Source of the DNA: Amycolatopsis endophytica
GTDB lineage: Bacteria > Actinomycetota > Actinomycetes > Mycobacteriales > Pseudonocardiaceae
Length of the DNA: 64,000 nt
Reading direction: 5' to 3'
Assembly: GCF_013410405.1 (NCBI RefSeq)
Contig: NZ_JACCFK010000001.1
Span: 1,240,001-1,304,000, forward strand
Shown piece by piece: positions 32,991 through 40,157 of the stretch (the first letter of the stretch is position 1; the number at the start of each line of letters is the position of its first letter). The translations under genes and the position numbers were made by a program. The notes under the pieces were generated by a model. The model was given only the letters and a program-made list of their open reading frames with translations. It did not search any database and was not told the origin of the DNA.

Positions 32991-34118
32991 TCAGGCCGAG
33001 GCGAGCCACGCCTGCTGCAGGAGGGTCATCGACGGCGCGTGCGGTTCCGGCGAAAGCCAGTTGTCCCGCAGCGCCTCCGGATCCACCAGCTCCGGATCCA
33101 CGCCCCGGCCGGTCCACGTCCGCGCGAACGCGCGGGTGCGTTCGGTGAACACGGCACCGGTGAAGGTCGCTTTCGTGCCGCGTTCCAGGATCTCGCGCGG
33201 CAACAGGTCACCGAACACGTCGCGCATCGTCGCGGTGCGGCCGCTCCACCCCCAGAAGCCGGCGGCCCGCGCCATCGCCGCCACGAAGTCCGGCTCGGCG
33301 AAGGTCTGCACGTAGCGGCAGTCCAGTTCGGACCCCAGCGCCCGCATCGTCCGGTACGCCACCAGCGCGCAGCGACGGGTGGTGAACTGCCAGGCGTGAC
33401 GGCCCGCATGCAGGGCGTACGCGGCCGCGTCGGCCGCGTCCCGCTCCGCCAGGATCTCGTCCGCCGCGGCGCGCAACCACGGGCGCCGGTACCGGTTGCG
33501 CAGCGCCGCCCGTCTTCGGACGGCCGCCGGGACGAGTGCGCGCGCCACGTCCGGGTACACCCGGGGGCGCACACGGCCACGCGCCTTGAGCACCTTCGTC
33601 AGCGGCGTGATGCGCTTGAGCCCGAACACCTCGTCCCCGCCCTCGCCGGTCAGCAGTACTCCGCCGCGCGCCGCGTCCATCATCCGCCACGTCGGGGTGA
33701 AGTTCGGTGGCCACACCAGACCGTGCCGCCGCAACACCGCGGTCGCGATCGAGCCCACGGCGTCGTGCTCGTCGCGCACCGTCAGGATGATGCGTTCGGT
33801 GATCCCGAGGTGCGCCAGCACCGCGTCCTGCCACGCGGTTTCGTCCGACTCCGGCGCGTCCGGGTAGCGCAGGGTGATCGGCAGTGGCAGCGGCAATCCC
33901 GCACGCCGGGCGAGGCCGACGGCCGCTGCCAGCAGTGACGACGAGTCACGCCCACCGGAAAACGCGACCAGGCACGGCGTCCGCGTCAGGTGCGCGAGCA
34001 GGATCCGGTCGAGCACGCGCCGCGGCTCACCAGGGACGCCGGGCGGCAACGGGATGAGGTCGTACCCGTTGATCCACCCGCCCGCGATCTCCAGCGGGTC
34101 CATTGTGTACAGCGGCAC
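32991..34118 (-). CDS. Lasso peptide macrolactam synthetase (lasC) 1
   Basis: A 375-residue asparagine-synthetase-domain protein lacking the glutaminase nucleophile Cys2. It has the ATP PP-loop FSGGRDSS at residues 53-60 and TGEGGDEVFG. Lasso cyclases adenylate the Asp/Glu side chain and close the N-terminal macrolactam. It lies directly downstream of the two precursor genes. I place the start at GTG 34118, which has a strong ribosome site (GGAGAAGGTGAG); the in-frame GTG 34148 lies inside the hairpin that follows the precursors and is less likely. A second cyclase is at 38037-39158. Confidence 0.88.
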   Translation of the reverse strand: MPLYTMDPLEIAGGWINGYDLIPLPPGVPGEPRRVLDRILLAHLTRTPCLVAFSGGRDSSSLLAAAVGLARRAGLPLPLPITLRYPDAPESDETAWQDAVLAHLGITERIILTVRDEHDAVGSIATAVLRRHGLVWPPNFTPTWRMMDAARGGVLLTGEGGDEVFGLKRITPLTKVLKARGRVRPRVYPDVARALVPAAVRRRAALRNRYRRPWLRAAADEILAERDAADAAAYALHAGRHAWQFTTRRCALVAYRTMRALGSELDCRYVQTFAEPDFVAAMARAAGFWGWSGRTATMRDVFGDLLPREILERGTKATFTGAVFTERTRAFARTWTGRGVDPELVDPEALRDNWLSPEPHAPSMTLLQQAWLASA

Positions 34119-34141
34119 GAGGTGCTCACCTTCTCCCCCGG

Positions 34142-34179
34142 CGGTCACGGAGCCGGCGGCATCACCGGCTCCGTGACCG
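34142..34179 (-). terminator. Strong hairpin between lasso precursors and cyclase
   Basis: Perfect 15-bp stem (34142-34156 with 34165-34179) and 8-base loop, starting 8 bases after the second precursor stop. There is no T-run, so it is more likely a partial terminator or an RNA-stabilising stem that keeps precursor transcript in excess over the cyclase. It parallels the hairpin at 1427-1455 in the lanthipeptide locus. Confidence 0.7.
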
Positions 34180-34187
34180 GTGGATCG

Positions 34188-34328
34188 TCACGAGTAGTCG
34201 TTGTTGTCGCCGAGGATCGGCACCAGCCAGGTCAGGCTGTCCGGTTTCTGACCGAACAGGTTCGCCTGGGTCAGATCCGTCACCGAGCCCAGGAGCGTGA
34301 TTTCCGGGATGGCATATGGCTCGCGCAT
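34188..34328 (-). CDS. Lasso peptide precursor A2 (Ser-terminated)
   Basis: A 46-residue precursor. The leader keeps the lasso pattern: Tyr5, Pro8, Ile10, Gly14 and Thr20, with Thr at the -2 position. Cleavage after Gln21 gives a 25-residue core starting ANLFGQKPD, so Ala1 and Asp9 would form a nine-residue ring. The 16-residue tail holds Trp13 and ends in Asp-Tyr-Ser. A C-terminal Ser is the phosphorylation site for kinases of the type encoded at 36707-37624. GGAGGTGA precedes the ATG, next to a small GC stem at 34340-34356. Ala at core position 1 is less usual than Gly. The core matches no lasso peptide I know. Confidence 0.85.
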   Translation of the reverse strand: MREPYAIPEITLLGSVTDLTQANLFGQKPDSLTWLVPILGDNNDYS

Positions 34329-34383
34329 GTGTTCACCTCCCCCCGCTTTCCGGGGGAACAGGAAAATCTCGGCCAGGAGAACA

Positions 34384-34509
34384 TCAGGTCACCGAAATCG
34401 GGCCCGCGGCGAAATCCGCGTCCAGCCTGCTCCCGGTCGACTGACCCAGGGTGCGCTCGGACAACGAGCCCACGTCGTCGATGCGGGACGCGGCATATTC
34501 TTTCTTCAT
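34384..34509 (-). CDS. Lasso peptide precursor A1 (Gly1-Asp9)
   Basis: A 41-residue precursor, the first gene of the unit. The leader has Tyr5, Ser8 (usually Pro), Ile10, Gly14 and Thr20 at exactly the same spacing as precursor A2. Cleavage after Leu21 gives a 20-residue core whose ring segment is GQSTGSRLD: Gly1 amide-bonded to Asp9, the classic lasso arrangement. The tail ends in Thr, not Ser, so the cluster's kinase may not act on it or may accept Thr. AAAGGAG precedes the ATG at good spacing. It is divergent from the ABC exporter, with 179 bp between. Confidence 0.88.
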   Translation of the reverse strand: MKKEYAASRIDDVGSLSERTLGQSTGSRLDADFAAGPISVT

Positions 34510-34688
34510 GTCACTCCTTTCCGTTGCTCGGCGACGAACGGGAAGCCGAAGACCTCACCGTGGATTCGCCCGAATGCGTCAGGCCGTTACGACCGCTCGG
34601 CGAGTGTGCTGATGAAGTTGCCCAACCGGTACCGCGATAATTCCTCTCGACGCGCTGGAACACGCTTTCCGCCAGGTACGCTTCATCG
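34510..34688. promoter_or_regulatory. Divergent promoter region of the lasso cluster
   Basis: This 179-bp region lies between the precursor unit (minus) and the ABC exporter (plus) and must drive both. It is less GC-rich than the flanking genes. I could not fix a -10/-35 pair or a palindromic operator with confidence. Confidence 0.4.
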
Positions 34689-36467
34689 GTGGGGATCAGG
34701 CGGATCGTGCGGGCTTCGGTGGTCACACCGCGGCTGATCGCGGCCGCGACGCGTGAGGTCGCGGCCGCCGACCGGTTCGGCACCGTCACCGCCGCGGTCT
34801 ACCAGCTCATCGGCGCCGTCGGCGCGCTCGGGGTGGTCGCGGCCAGCAAGCTCGCTTTCGACGCGTTGCTGCAGCCGGAAAGAGCCCGCTTCGGGCTCAC
34901 CGTTTCGTTGCTCGCGCTCGCCTTCATGACCGCACTGTCCGGTTCGGTCAGTGCGTTGCAGACGCAACAGCACCGGCTGCTCGGCGAACGCGTGTCGCAG
35001 CGGGTCTGGGACAGGGTGCTGGACACCACGGCCCGTGCCGACCTGGTGACCTACGAGTCGTCCGGGTTCGCGACCTCACTCGAACGCGTGCAGCAGAACG
35101 CGCTCACCCGGCCGTTCGCGGTGACCACGGCACTGCTCGGGCTGACCGGCAGCCTGCTCGGGGTGGTCACCATGTCGGCGGTACTGATCGGGGTCGAGCC
35201 GTTGCTGGTGCCGATCCTGCTGGCCGCCGGGGTGCCCGCGGTACTGCTCGCGCGCTGGGCGAGCCGCACCGAGTTCGCGTTCGCGCACCGGATGACTCCG
35301 CTGTTCCGCCGTCGGAACTACCTGCGGCAGCTGCTGACCCAGCGCCCGTACGCGGCGGAGCTGCGGGCGTTCCACTCGACGAAACCGTTGCGGGTCCGGC
35401 ACGGCGAGCTGAACGACACCATCAACGTAGCGGTGCGGCAGCAGGTCCGGCGCCGCCAGGTGATCGCCGCGCTCACGACGGTCGGGGTCGCGGTGTCGCT
35501 GACGGTGGCTTTGCTCGCGATCGTCGGACTCGTGCGTGGTGGCCGCATCGATCTGCCCGCGGCGGGCGCGGCGGCGATCGCCGTCCGGTTGCTGAGCGGC
35601 CAGCTCGGCACGCTGTTCACGTCGGTGGGTGGCCTGCTCGAATCGGCGCCGTTCCTCGAGGATCTGGAACGGTTCACCACGTCGGCCCCGCGTCCGTTGC
35701 CCGCCGGGGAGAAGCGCCCGTTGACGCGGGGGCTCGTGTTGCGGGACATCAGTTTCCGCTACCCCGAGCAGGAGCGGCCGGCGGTGGACTCGGTGGACGT
35801 CGAGATCGGCGCGGGCGAGGTCGTCGCACTGGTCGGCGAGAACGGTTCGGGGAAGACCACGCTGGCCAAGATCGTCGCCGGCCTGTACGACCCGGACCTG
35901 GGCACCCGTCGGTGGGACGACGCGGACCTGACGGCGGCCGACGTGCGTGCCTCGGTCACCGTGATCTTCCAGGATTTCGTGCGCTACCAGATGACGCTGC
36001 GCGAGAACATCACGATCAGCGACGGCGACCGTCCCGGCAGCGAAGACCAGGTCCTCGACGCGGCGCGGCGCGCGGGAGTGCTGGGCGTGACGCGGGACCT
36101 GCCGCACGGGCTGGACACGATGCTGGGCCGCGACCTGGACGAGGGTTCCGACCTGTCCGGCGGACAATGGCAGCGCGTGGCACTGGCGCGTGCCCTGTAC
36201 CGGGACACCTCGCTGGTGGTGCTGGACGAGCCCGCCGCCGCACTCGACCCGCGCGCCGAGCACGAGCTGTTCACCGACGTGCGGGCAATGCTCGGCGGAC
36301 GTTCCGCACTGCTCATCTCGCACCGCTTCTCGAGCACCCGGATGGCCGACCGAATCTACGTCCTCGACGACGGACGTGTCGTGGAGTGCGGCACACACGA
36401 CGAACTGATGGCACGAGCAGGCCAATACGCCGAGCTGTACCGCCTGCAATCCGCCGCCTACCGATGA
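34689..36467 (+). CDS. ABC exporter (half-transporter, fused membrane and ATPase domains)
   Basis: A 592-residue exporter. The membrane domain (residues about 20-310) has five to six hydrophobic segments; the ATPase domain has Walker A GENGSGKTT, signature LSGGQWQRVALARAL, Walker B LVVLDEPAAALDP and the switch His in LLISHRFSS. It resembles lasso D proteins that export the mature peptide and give self-immunity. No C39 peptidase domain is present, so leader removal is left to the B2 protease. The start is GTG 34689; it is divergent from the precursors. Confidence 0.88.
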   Translation: MGIRRIVRASVVTPRLIAAATREVAAADRFGTVTAAVYQLIGAVGALGVVAASKLAFDALLQPERARFGLTVSLLALAFMTALSGSVSALQTQQHRLLGERVSQRVWDRVLDTTARADLVTYESSGFATSLERVQQNALTRPFAVTTALLGLTGSLLGVVTMSAVLIGVEPLLVPILLAAGVPAVLLARWASRTEFAFAHRMTPLFRRRNYLRQLLTQRPYAAELRAFHSTKPLRVRHGELNDTINVAVRQQVRRRQVIAALTTVGVAVSLTVALLAIVGLVRGGRIDLPAAGAAAIAVRLLSGQLGTLFTSVGGLLESAPFLEDLERFTTSAPRPLPAGEKRPLTRGLVLRDISFRYPEQERPAVDSVDVEIGAGEVVALVGENGSGKTTLAKIVAGLYDPDLGTRRWDDADLTAADVRASVTVIFQDFVRYQMTLRENITISDGDRPGSEDQVLDAARRAGVLGVTRDLPHGLDTMLGRDLDEGSDLSGGQWQRVALARALYRDTSLVVLDEPAAALDPRAEHELFTDVRAMLGGRSALLISHRFSSTRMADRIYVLDDGRVVECGTHDELMARAGQYAELYRLQSAAYR

Positions 36468-36486
36468 CCGTCTCCCACACGGAACG

Positions 36487-36509
36487 CGGACTTCGCGCGC
36501 GGGCACCCA
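36487..36509. repeat. Single 23-bp unit resembling the 6.1-6.8 kb array
   Basis: A 23-bp segment beginning CGGACTTCGCGCGCGGGCAC has the same start, core and length as units of the array at 6118-6834. Like that array it lies between convergent genes. As a single copy in GC-rich DNA, a chance match cannot be excluded. Confidence 0.3.
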
Positions 36510-36515
36510 GAACTC

Positions 36516-36572
36516 GCGCGCGGGAAGGTGGGACTCGCGGAGGCTCCCGGCGAGTCCCACCTTCCCGCGCGC
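36516..36572. terminator. Bidirectional terminator between ABC exporter and kinase
   Basis: Perfect 23-bp stem (36516-36538 with 36550-36572) around an 11-base loop, located between the convergent ends of the ABC exporter and the lasso kinase operon. There is no T-run; such long GC stems commonly terminate in actinomycetes. The remaining intergenic DNA to 36706 holds nothing else I can identify. Confidence 0.8.
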
Positions 36573-36706
36573 CGAGTCCCCCACTCACGCACGCGGACCC
36601 CGCGCTCGCCACCACCATCCGCCAACGCGAGGGTCCCACCCCCCTCCCGCAACCCGATCCCCGGCCAGCTTGGACGCCAAGGACACTGAAAGATCGGGTA
36701 CAGCGC

Positions 36707-37624
36707 CTACCCCGAGACAGCCGTCAGCAACTCATCCAGCACCGCTCCCGAAAACGGCGGCCCCCAGGGCACCACCGCCTCGTACACAGGCACCCGCTGC
36801 ACCAGATCCGCCAACCACTGAAACGCCAGATCCATCACCACGGGATCCCGCCACCCCAGCACTCGCGGAAACTGGCTCATCCGCACGAACGCCCGCGCCC
36901 CCGCCAACCGCTCCACGGACACCCGCTCCGCATCCCGGCTGGGTCGCGGTATCACGCAACCCGCCAACGGCAACGCGCCCGCAGCCACCGAAGACCGCAA
37001 CGCCAACCGCCCATCCGCAGTCGCCCGCACATCGGACGCCGGCGCGGCATCAGCCAGCAACCGCGCCCCCATCCGCAACCGGTTCTCGGTACTGCCGGGA
37101 TACACCGTCCCATCCGGATCCACCCGCAGCACGTCATCAGCGACCAACGAACAGCCCCGCCCGCAGAAGGCAGCCGCCAGAGTCGACTTCCCCATCCCCG
37201 AAGCCCCCACGAAGGCCAACGCCCGCGAGCCGACTCGAACGGCACTCGCATGCAGCACCAGATGCGAGTTCAACGTCAGATGGACCGCCAAGAGCGCACC
37301 GGTCGCCAGCACGGTCAGCAACCCGTGATCGGCGGAAGGATCCAGGAAGTACGTCACCTCACGCAGCAACGGATCGCCCACGAAGTCGCACAACCCCGGA
37401 TACCGCAGCACGGTCCCGTCGGACGACGTGGCGAGGGTGAAGAACACCCGGCCATCCGCCTTGGCCAGCTCGGCCCGGCGCCGCCCGGCCAACGCCGAAT
37501 CCGGCACCGCGCGGTCCGCGCCCCGCCGCAGCACCAGATCCGGCTCGCCGCCGTCACCCTGGGGCAGCGCCAGTTCGACGTCGCTCCAGATGGTCAGGCC
37601 GTGCGCCTGGTACGTGAAGTCCAT
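36707..37624 (-). CDS. HPr kinase-like lasso peptide kinase
   Basis: A 305-residue P-loop kinase of the HprK-like group found in lasso clusters. Walker A GASGMGKST is at residues 140-148; HLVLHASAV (His125) precedes it as in HprK, and ADD at 162-164 is the likely acidic pair. In the paeninodin pathway the homologue phosphorylates the C-terminal Ser of the precursor; here precursor A2 ends in Ser. It is the last gene of the B1-C2-B2-kinase operon, five bases after B2, with AGGTGA before the ATG. Actinomycetes generally lack HPr-Ser regulation, which supports the peptide role. Confidence 0.83.
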   Translation of the reverse strand: MDFTYQAHGLTIWSDVELALPQGDGGEPDLVLRRGADRAVPDSALAGRRRAELAKADGRVFFTLATSSDGTVLRYPGLCDFVGDPLLREVTYFLDPSADHGLLTVLATGALLAVHLTLNSHLVLHASAVRVGSRALAFVGASGMGKSTLAAAFCGRGCSLVADDVLRVDPDGTVYPGSTENRLRMGARLLADAAPASDVRATADGRLALRSSVAAGALPLAGCVIPRPSRDAERVSVERLAGARAFVRMSQFPRVLGWRDPVVMDLAFQWLADLVQRVPVYEAVVPWGPPFSGAVLDELLTAVSG

Positions 37625-37629
37625 CGTGG

Positions 37630-38040
37630 TCACCTCGCCGATCCGAGTACCGCGTACCGCTCCGCCGTGGGATCGAGCGCGCCGCCGTCGATCTCCAGCC
37701 ACGAGTGGGCCGAGAAGGCCCCGTCCGCCTCGCGCCGCACCCCGATCCGCAGCACCGGTGACAGCTCGCGCAGCCGGTGCCCGATCAGCAGGCACTGCCG
37801 CAGGCACGTGTCTCCGGCAGGCCACCGCGACACCACGAAGTACGAAGCCTGGATCGGCGCGCGGGTGTACCGCGGCAACACGGCGAGCGACGTCGCGCCG
37901 GCCGTGCTGGTCAAATCGCACCGCACCCCGAGGTGGCGGCACGTCTCCCGGAGGTCGCGCCTGCGCAGCAGGAACTCGATCCGCACCATCGCCGGAAGCG
38001 CCCGCAGCACCTCCCGGGCCAGCCGTACCCGCCGCCTCAC
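37630..38040 (-). CDS. Lasso leader peptidase (B2, transglutaminase-like)
   Basis: A 136-residue protein of the lasso B2 family, which removes the leader before cyclisation. The catalytic Cys is Cys79 in GDTCLRQCLL, followed by His112 in AHSWLEIDGG and an Asp at 118, the expected Cys-His-Asp order. Residue 83 is Cys where Ser is usual. Length and N-terminal amphipathic part fit the separate B2 form (RRE carried by B1). The GTG start overlaps the cyclase 2 stop (GTGA). Confidence 0.88.
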   Translation of the reverse strand: MRRRVRLAREVLRALPAMVRIEFLLRRRDLRETCRHLGVRCDLTSTAGATSLAVLPRYTRAPIQASYFVVSRWPAGDTCLRQCLLIGHRLRELSPVLRIGVRREADGAFSAHSWLEIDGGALDPTAERYAVLGSAR

Positions 38041-39158
38041 CGGTTCTCCCTCCCGGCCAGCCATGCCTGCTGCAGCAGCATCGCCGTCGACGCCGGCGGT
38101 TCGACGGACAACCACGCGTCCCGCAACGCGTCCGGGTCCACCAGTGAGGAGTCCGCCCCGGAGCCGTCCCAGCCGAGCGCGAAATCCCGCGATCGCGCCC
38201 CGAACCGCGAAGCGTTGAACCTCGGCTTGTCCCGCCGCGCCAGCACCGCATCCGGCAGCAGCCCGTCCGCCACCAGCCGCGTCCCGGCGGCTCGGGTCAT
38301 GGGCGGCGCGGCGGCGTGGGAGGCCACGAACGACGGGTCCGCGCACGGCTCCACCAGGCGGCAGCCGTACCCCGCCACCACAGCGGCTCGCGTCGCGAAG
38401 CCCAGCGCGAAAGCCCGCGTGGCCAGCGCCGAGCGAACACTCGCGCGCCAGCTCATCGGCCGCTCCGCCGTCTCCCGCCACACCGCGCGCCGCAGTTCCG
38501 GCCGCAGCCACGGCATCGGAGCCGCGCGGCGGGCCACCACCCGGCGCGCGGCCCCGGGCGCCATGCACAGTGCGAACTGGCCCCAGTCTGCCCGGGTCAA
38601 CCCCCGTCCACGACGGCGCGCCACCGCCCGCAGCGTCCCGAGCCGGTGCCCGCCCAGCACCTCGTCCCCCGCGTTCCCGGTGACCGGGCTCCCGCCCGGC
38701 GCGTGCGCCGCGAGCAGCAGCGTGTTGCCCAGCGCCGCCGGGTAGACCGGGCTCCGCCGGTCGAGCAGTACCGGTGCGACCAGCGGTCCGATGACGTCCA
38801 GCTCGTCCCGGACGTCCCTGCGAACCCAGGTCTCCACGCGCAGGTGCCGGATCACCGCTTCCTGCCACGCCGACTCGTTCGCGGCGGCGTCGCCGGGATA
38901 CCGGAACGTCAGCGCGATCGGCGGCGCGAGCCCTTCGCGCGCTGCGAGATCCATGGCCACCGCGAGCAGCACCGACGAATCCCGCCCACCGGAAAAGGCG
39001 ATCACACAAGGCTCGCGCGTCAACGCGGGCCGCAACGCCTCTCGGAGCGCTCGCACCGGGTCCGTGACCGCACCGGCCGGAAACGGCGCGGCACCGGAGG
39101 GACAGCCGAGCGCGATGTCCACTCCGGACAGCCGCGTGTCAGTGGAGTAGCTCAGCAT
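38037..39158 (-). CDS. Lasso peptide macrolactam synthetase (lasC) 2
   Basis: A 373-residue cyclase, paralogous to 32991-34118, lacking the glutaminase domain. PP-loop FSGGRDSS at residues 55-62; the usual GEGGDE motif reads GNAGDEVLGG. The C-terminal end LVDPDALRDAWLSVEPPAS is nearly the same as in cyclase 1. The chosen ATG 39158 overlaps the B1 gene by 20 bases; a GTG at 39191 is an alternative. This copy sits with B1, B2 and the kinase, whereas cyclase 1 sits with the precursors. Confidence 0.85.
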   Translation of the reverse strand: MLSYSTDTRLSGVDIALGCPSGAAPFPAGAVTDPVRALREALRPALTREPCVIAFSGGRDSSVLLAVAMDLAAREGLAPPIALTFRYPGDAAANESAWQEAVIRHLRVETWVRRDVRDELDVIGPLVAPVLLDRRSPVYPAALGNTLLLAAHAPGGSPVTGNAGDEVLGGHRLGTLRAVARRRGRGLTRADWGQFALCMAPGAARRVVARRAAPMPWLRPELRRAVWRETAERPMSWRASVRSALATRAFALGFATRAAVVAGYGCRLVEPCADPSFVASHAAAPPMTRAAGTRLVADGLLPDAVLARRDKPRFNASRFGARSRDFALGWDGSGADSSLVDPDALRDAWLSVEPPASTAMLLQQAWLAGRENR

Positions 39159-39390
39159 CGCGGAGACTGCCGAGGAACGCTTCGACGTCACGACGCGCGG
39201 TGTCCGCGTCGATCTCGTACTCGTCCACGATCGCCGTCACCAGGTCGTCGAGCGACCGGTCCTCGGCGAGCAACTCGAACAGCCGGGTCCCGACCCCGGT
39301 GATCGTGAAGTACCTCGACGTCGACAGGCTCAGCACGATCGTCTCGTCACCGATGGTGCGAGCCGAGATGTCGGATGCCCGAACGCGCAT
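39139..39390 (-). CDS. PqqD-like leader-binding protein (lasso B1)
   Basis: An 83-residue RiPP recognition element of the PqqD fold. It has the pattern of lasso B1 proteins: a beta-hairpin with LDxxTSRYF-type segment (LSLSTSRYFTITGVGTRLFE) and helices with DDLVTAIVDEYEID. It binds the leader peptide, in particular the conserved Tyr-Pro part, and hands it to B2 and the cyclase. It starts the B1-C2-B2-kinase operon. The start is ATG with GGAGGGCC upstream. Confidence 0.9.
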   Translation of the reverse strand: MRVRASDISARTIGDETIVLSLSTSRYFTITGVGTRLFELLAEDRSLDDLVTAIVDEYEIDADTARRDVEAFLGSLRDAELLH

Positions 39391-39488
39391 GGCGGCCCTC
39401 CTGGAGCTGGCGGCTTCATACCCGAGTCGCCGATGATCACCGGCGCGTTACGGCGAAACGAACCCACGCGGCGCACCGACTCCCAACG

Positions 39489-40157
39489 GTGACCATCGCC
39501 GTCCTGCCCGAACGGAACGCTCTGCCGGATGCCATGCGGCGGCCGATGCTGATCCTGGGTTGGCCCGCCGCCGCGGCGGTCGTCGTGCTCGGTGTCCTGC
39601 TGTACCGCGGAAGCACCGCAAGCGCGTTCGACCGGTGGGCGCTGGAGGCGTCCGGCGGCGCCATCCCTTACCCGTCCCAGCAATGGCTTCTGGCGCAGAT
39701 CGTCGACTTCGCCGGTGAACCGGTCGGCGCCGGGCTGCTGGTGTCCGCGTCGATCGCGATCTGCCTGGTTCTCGGGCACCGGCGTTCCGCGCTGCTGGCG
39801 ATCCTCGGGCCGGGCCTGTCGGTCGCGGTGACGACGCTGCTGAAACCCGTGGCAGGGCGCACGATCAACGGTCCACACCTGTCGTTTCCGAGTGGGCACA
39901 CGGCCGTCGTGACCGCGATGGCGCTGGTGTTCGCGTTCGTCCTCGCCGACCGCATCGGACTGGGCCCGCGCGCCGGAACCGCCGCGGTGCTCTACGCCGC
40001 GGCCACCGCGGGTGCCGTCGAGGCGTGGGCGCAGTTCGGCATGGTCGTGCACTACCCGAGCGACACGTTCGGCGGCTTCTGCGTCGCCCTCGCCGTCGTG
40101 CCTGCCGTGGCGGCGGGAATCGACCGCGTCACGCGTAGGGGCGGAACACCGGCTTGA
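39489..40157 (+). CDS. PAP2-family membrane phosphatase
   Basis: A 222-residue membrane protein with PAP2 motifs: KPVAGRTI, SFPSGHTAVV and the final VVHYPSDTFGG with catalytic His. About six hydrophobic segments. It resembles 29571-30233 in length and in motif wording (HLSFPSGHTA against HLSYPSGHTA). It probably dephosphorylates a polyprenyl diphosphate. The start is uncertain: GTG 39489 chosen, ATG 39534 possible. Its 3' end overlaps the convergent aminotransferase by 29 bases. It lies between the lasso cluster and the second sugar operon. Confidence 0.8.
   Translation: MTIAVLPERNALPDAMRRPMLILGWPAAAAVVVLGVLLYRGSTASAFDRWALEASGGAIPYPSQQWLLAQIVDFAGEPVGAGLLVSASIAICLVLGHRRSALLAILGPGLSVAVTTLLKPVAGRTINGPHLSFPSGHTAVVTAMALVFAFVLADRIGLGPRAGTAAVLYAAATAGAVEAWAQFGMVVHYPSDTFGGFCVALAVVPAVAAGIDRVTRRGGTPA

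Noticed and set aside
34119..34148. GTG 34148 as start of lasso cyclase 1
   Set aside because: It lies within the 15-bp hairpin following the precursor; GTG 34118 has a much better ribosome site.
36707..38251. Single long frame joining kinase, B2 and cyclase regions
   Set aside because: Separate frames with GTGA overlap (38037-38040) and own ribosome sites explain the region; the kinase begins at 37624.
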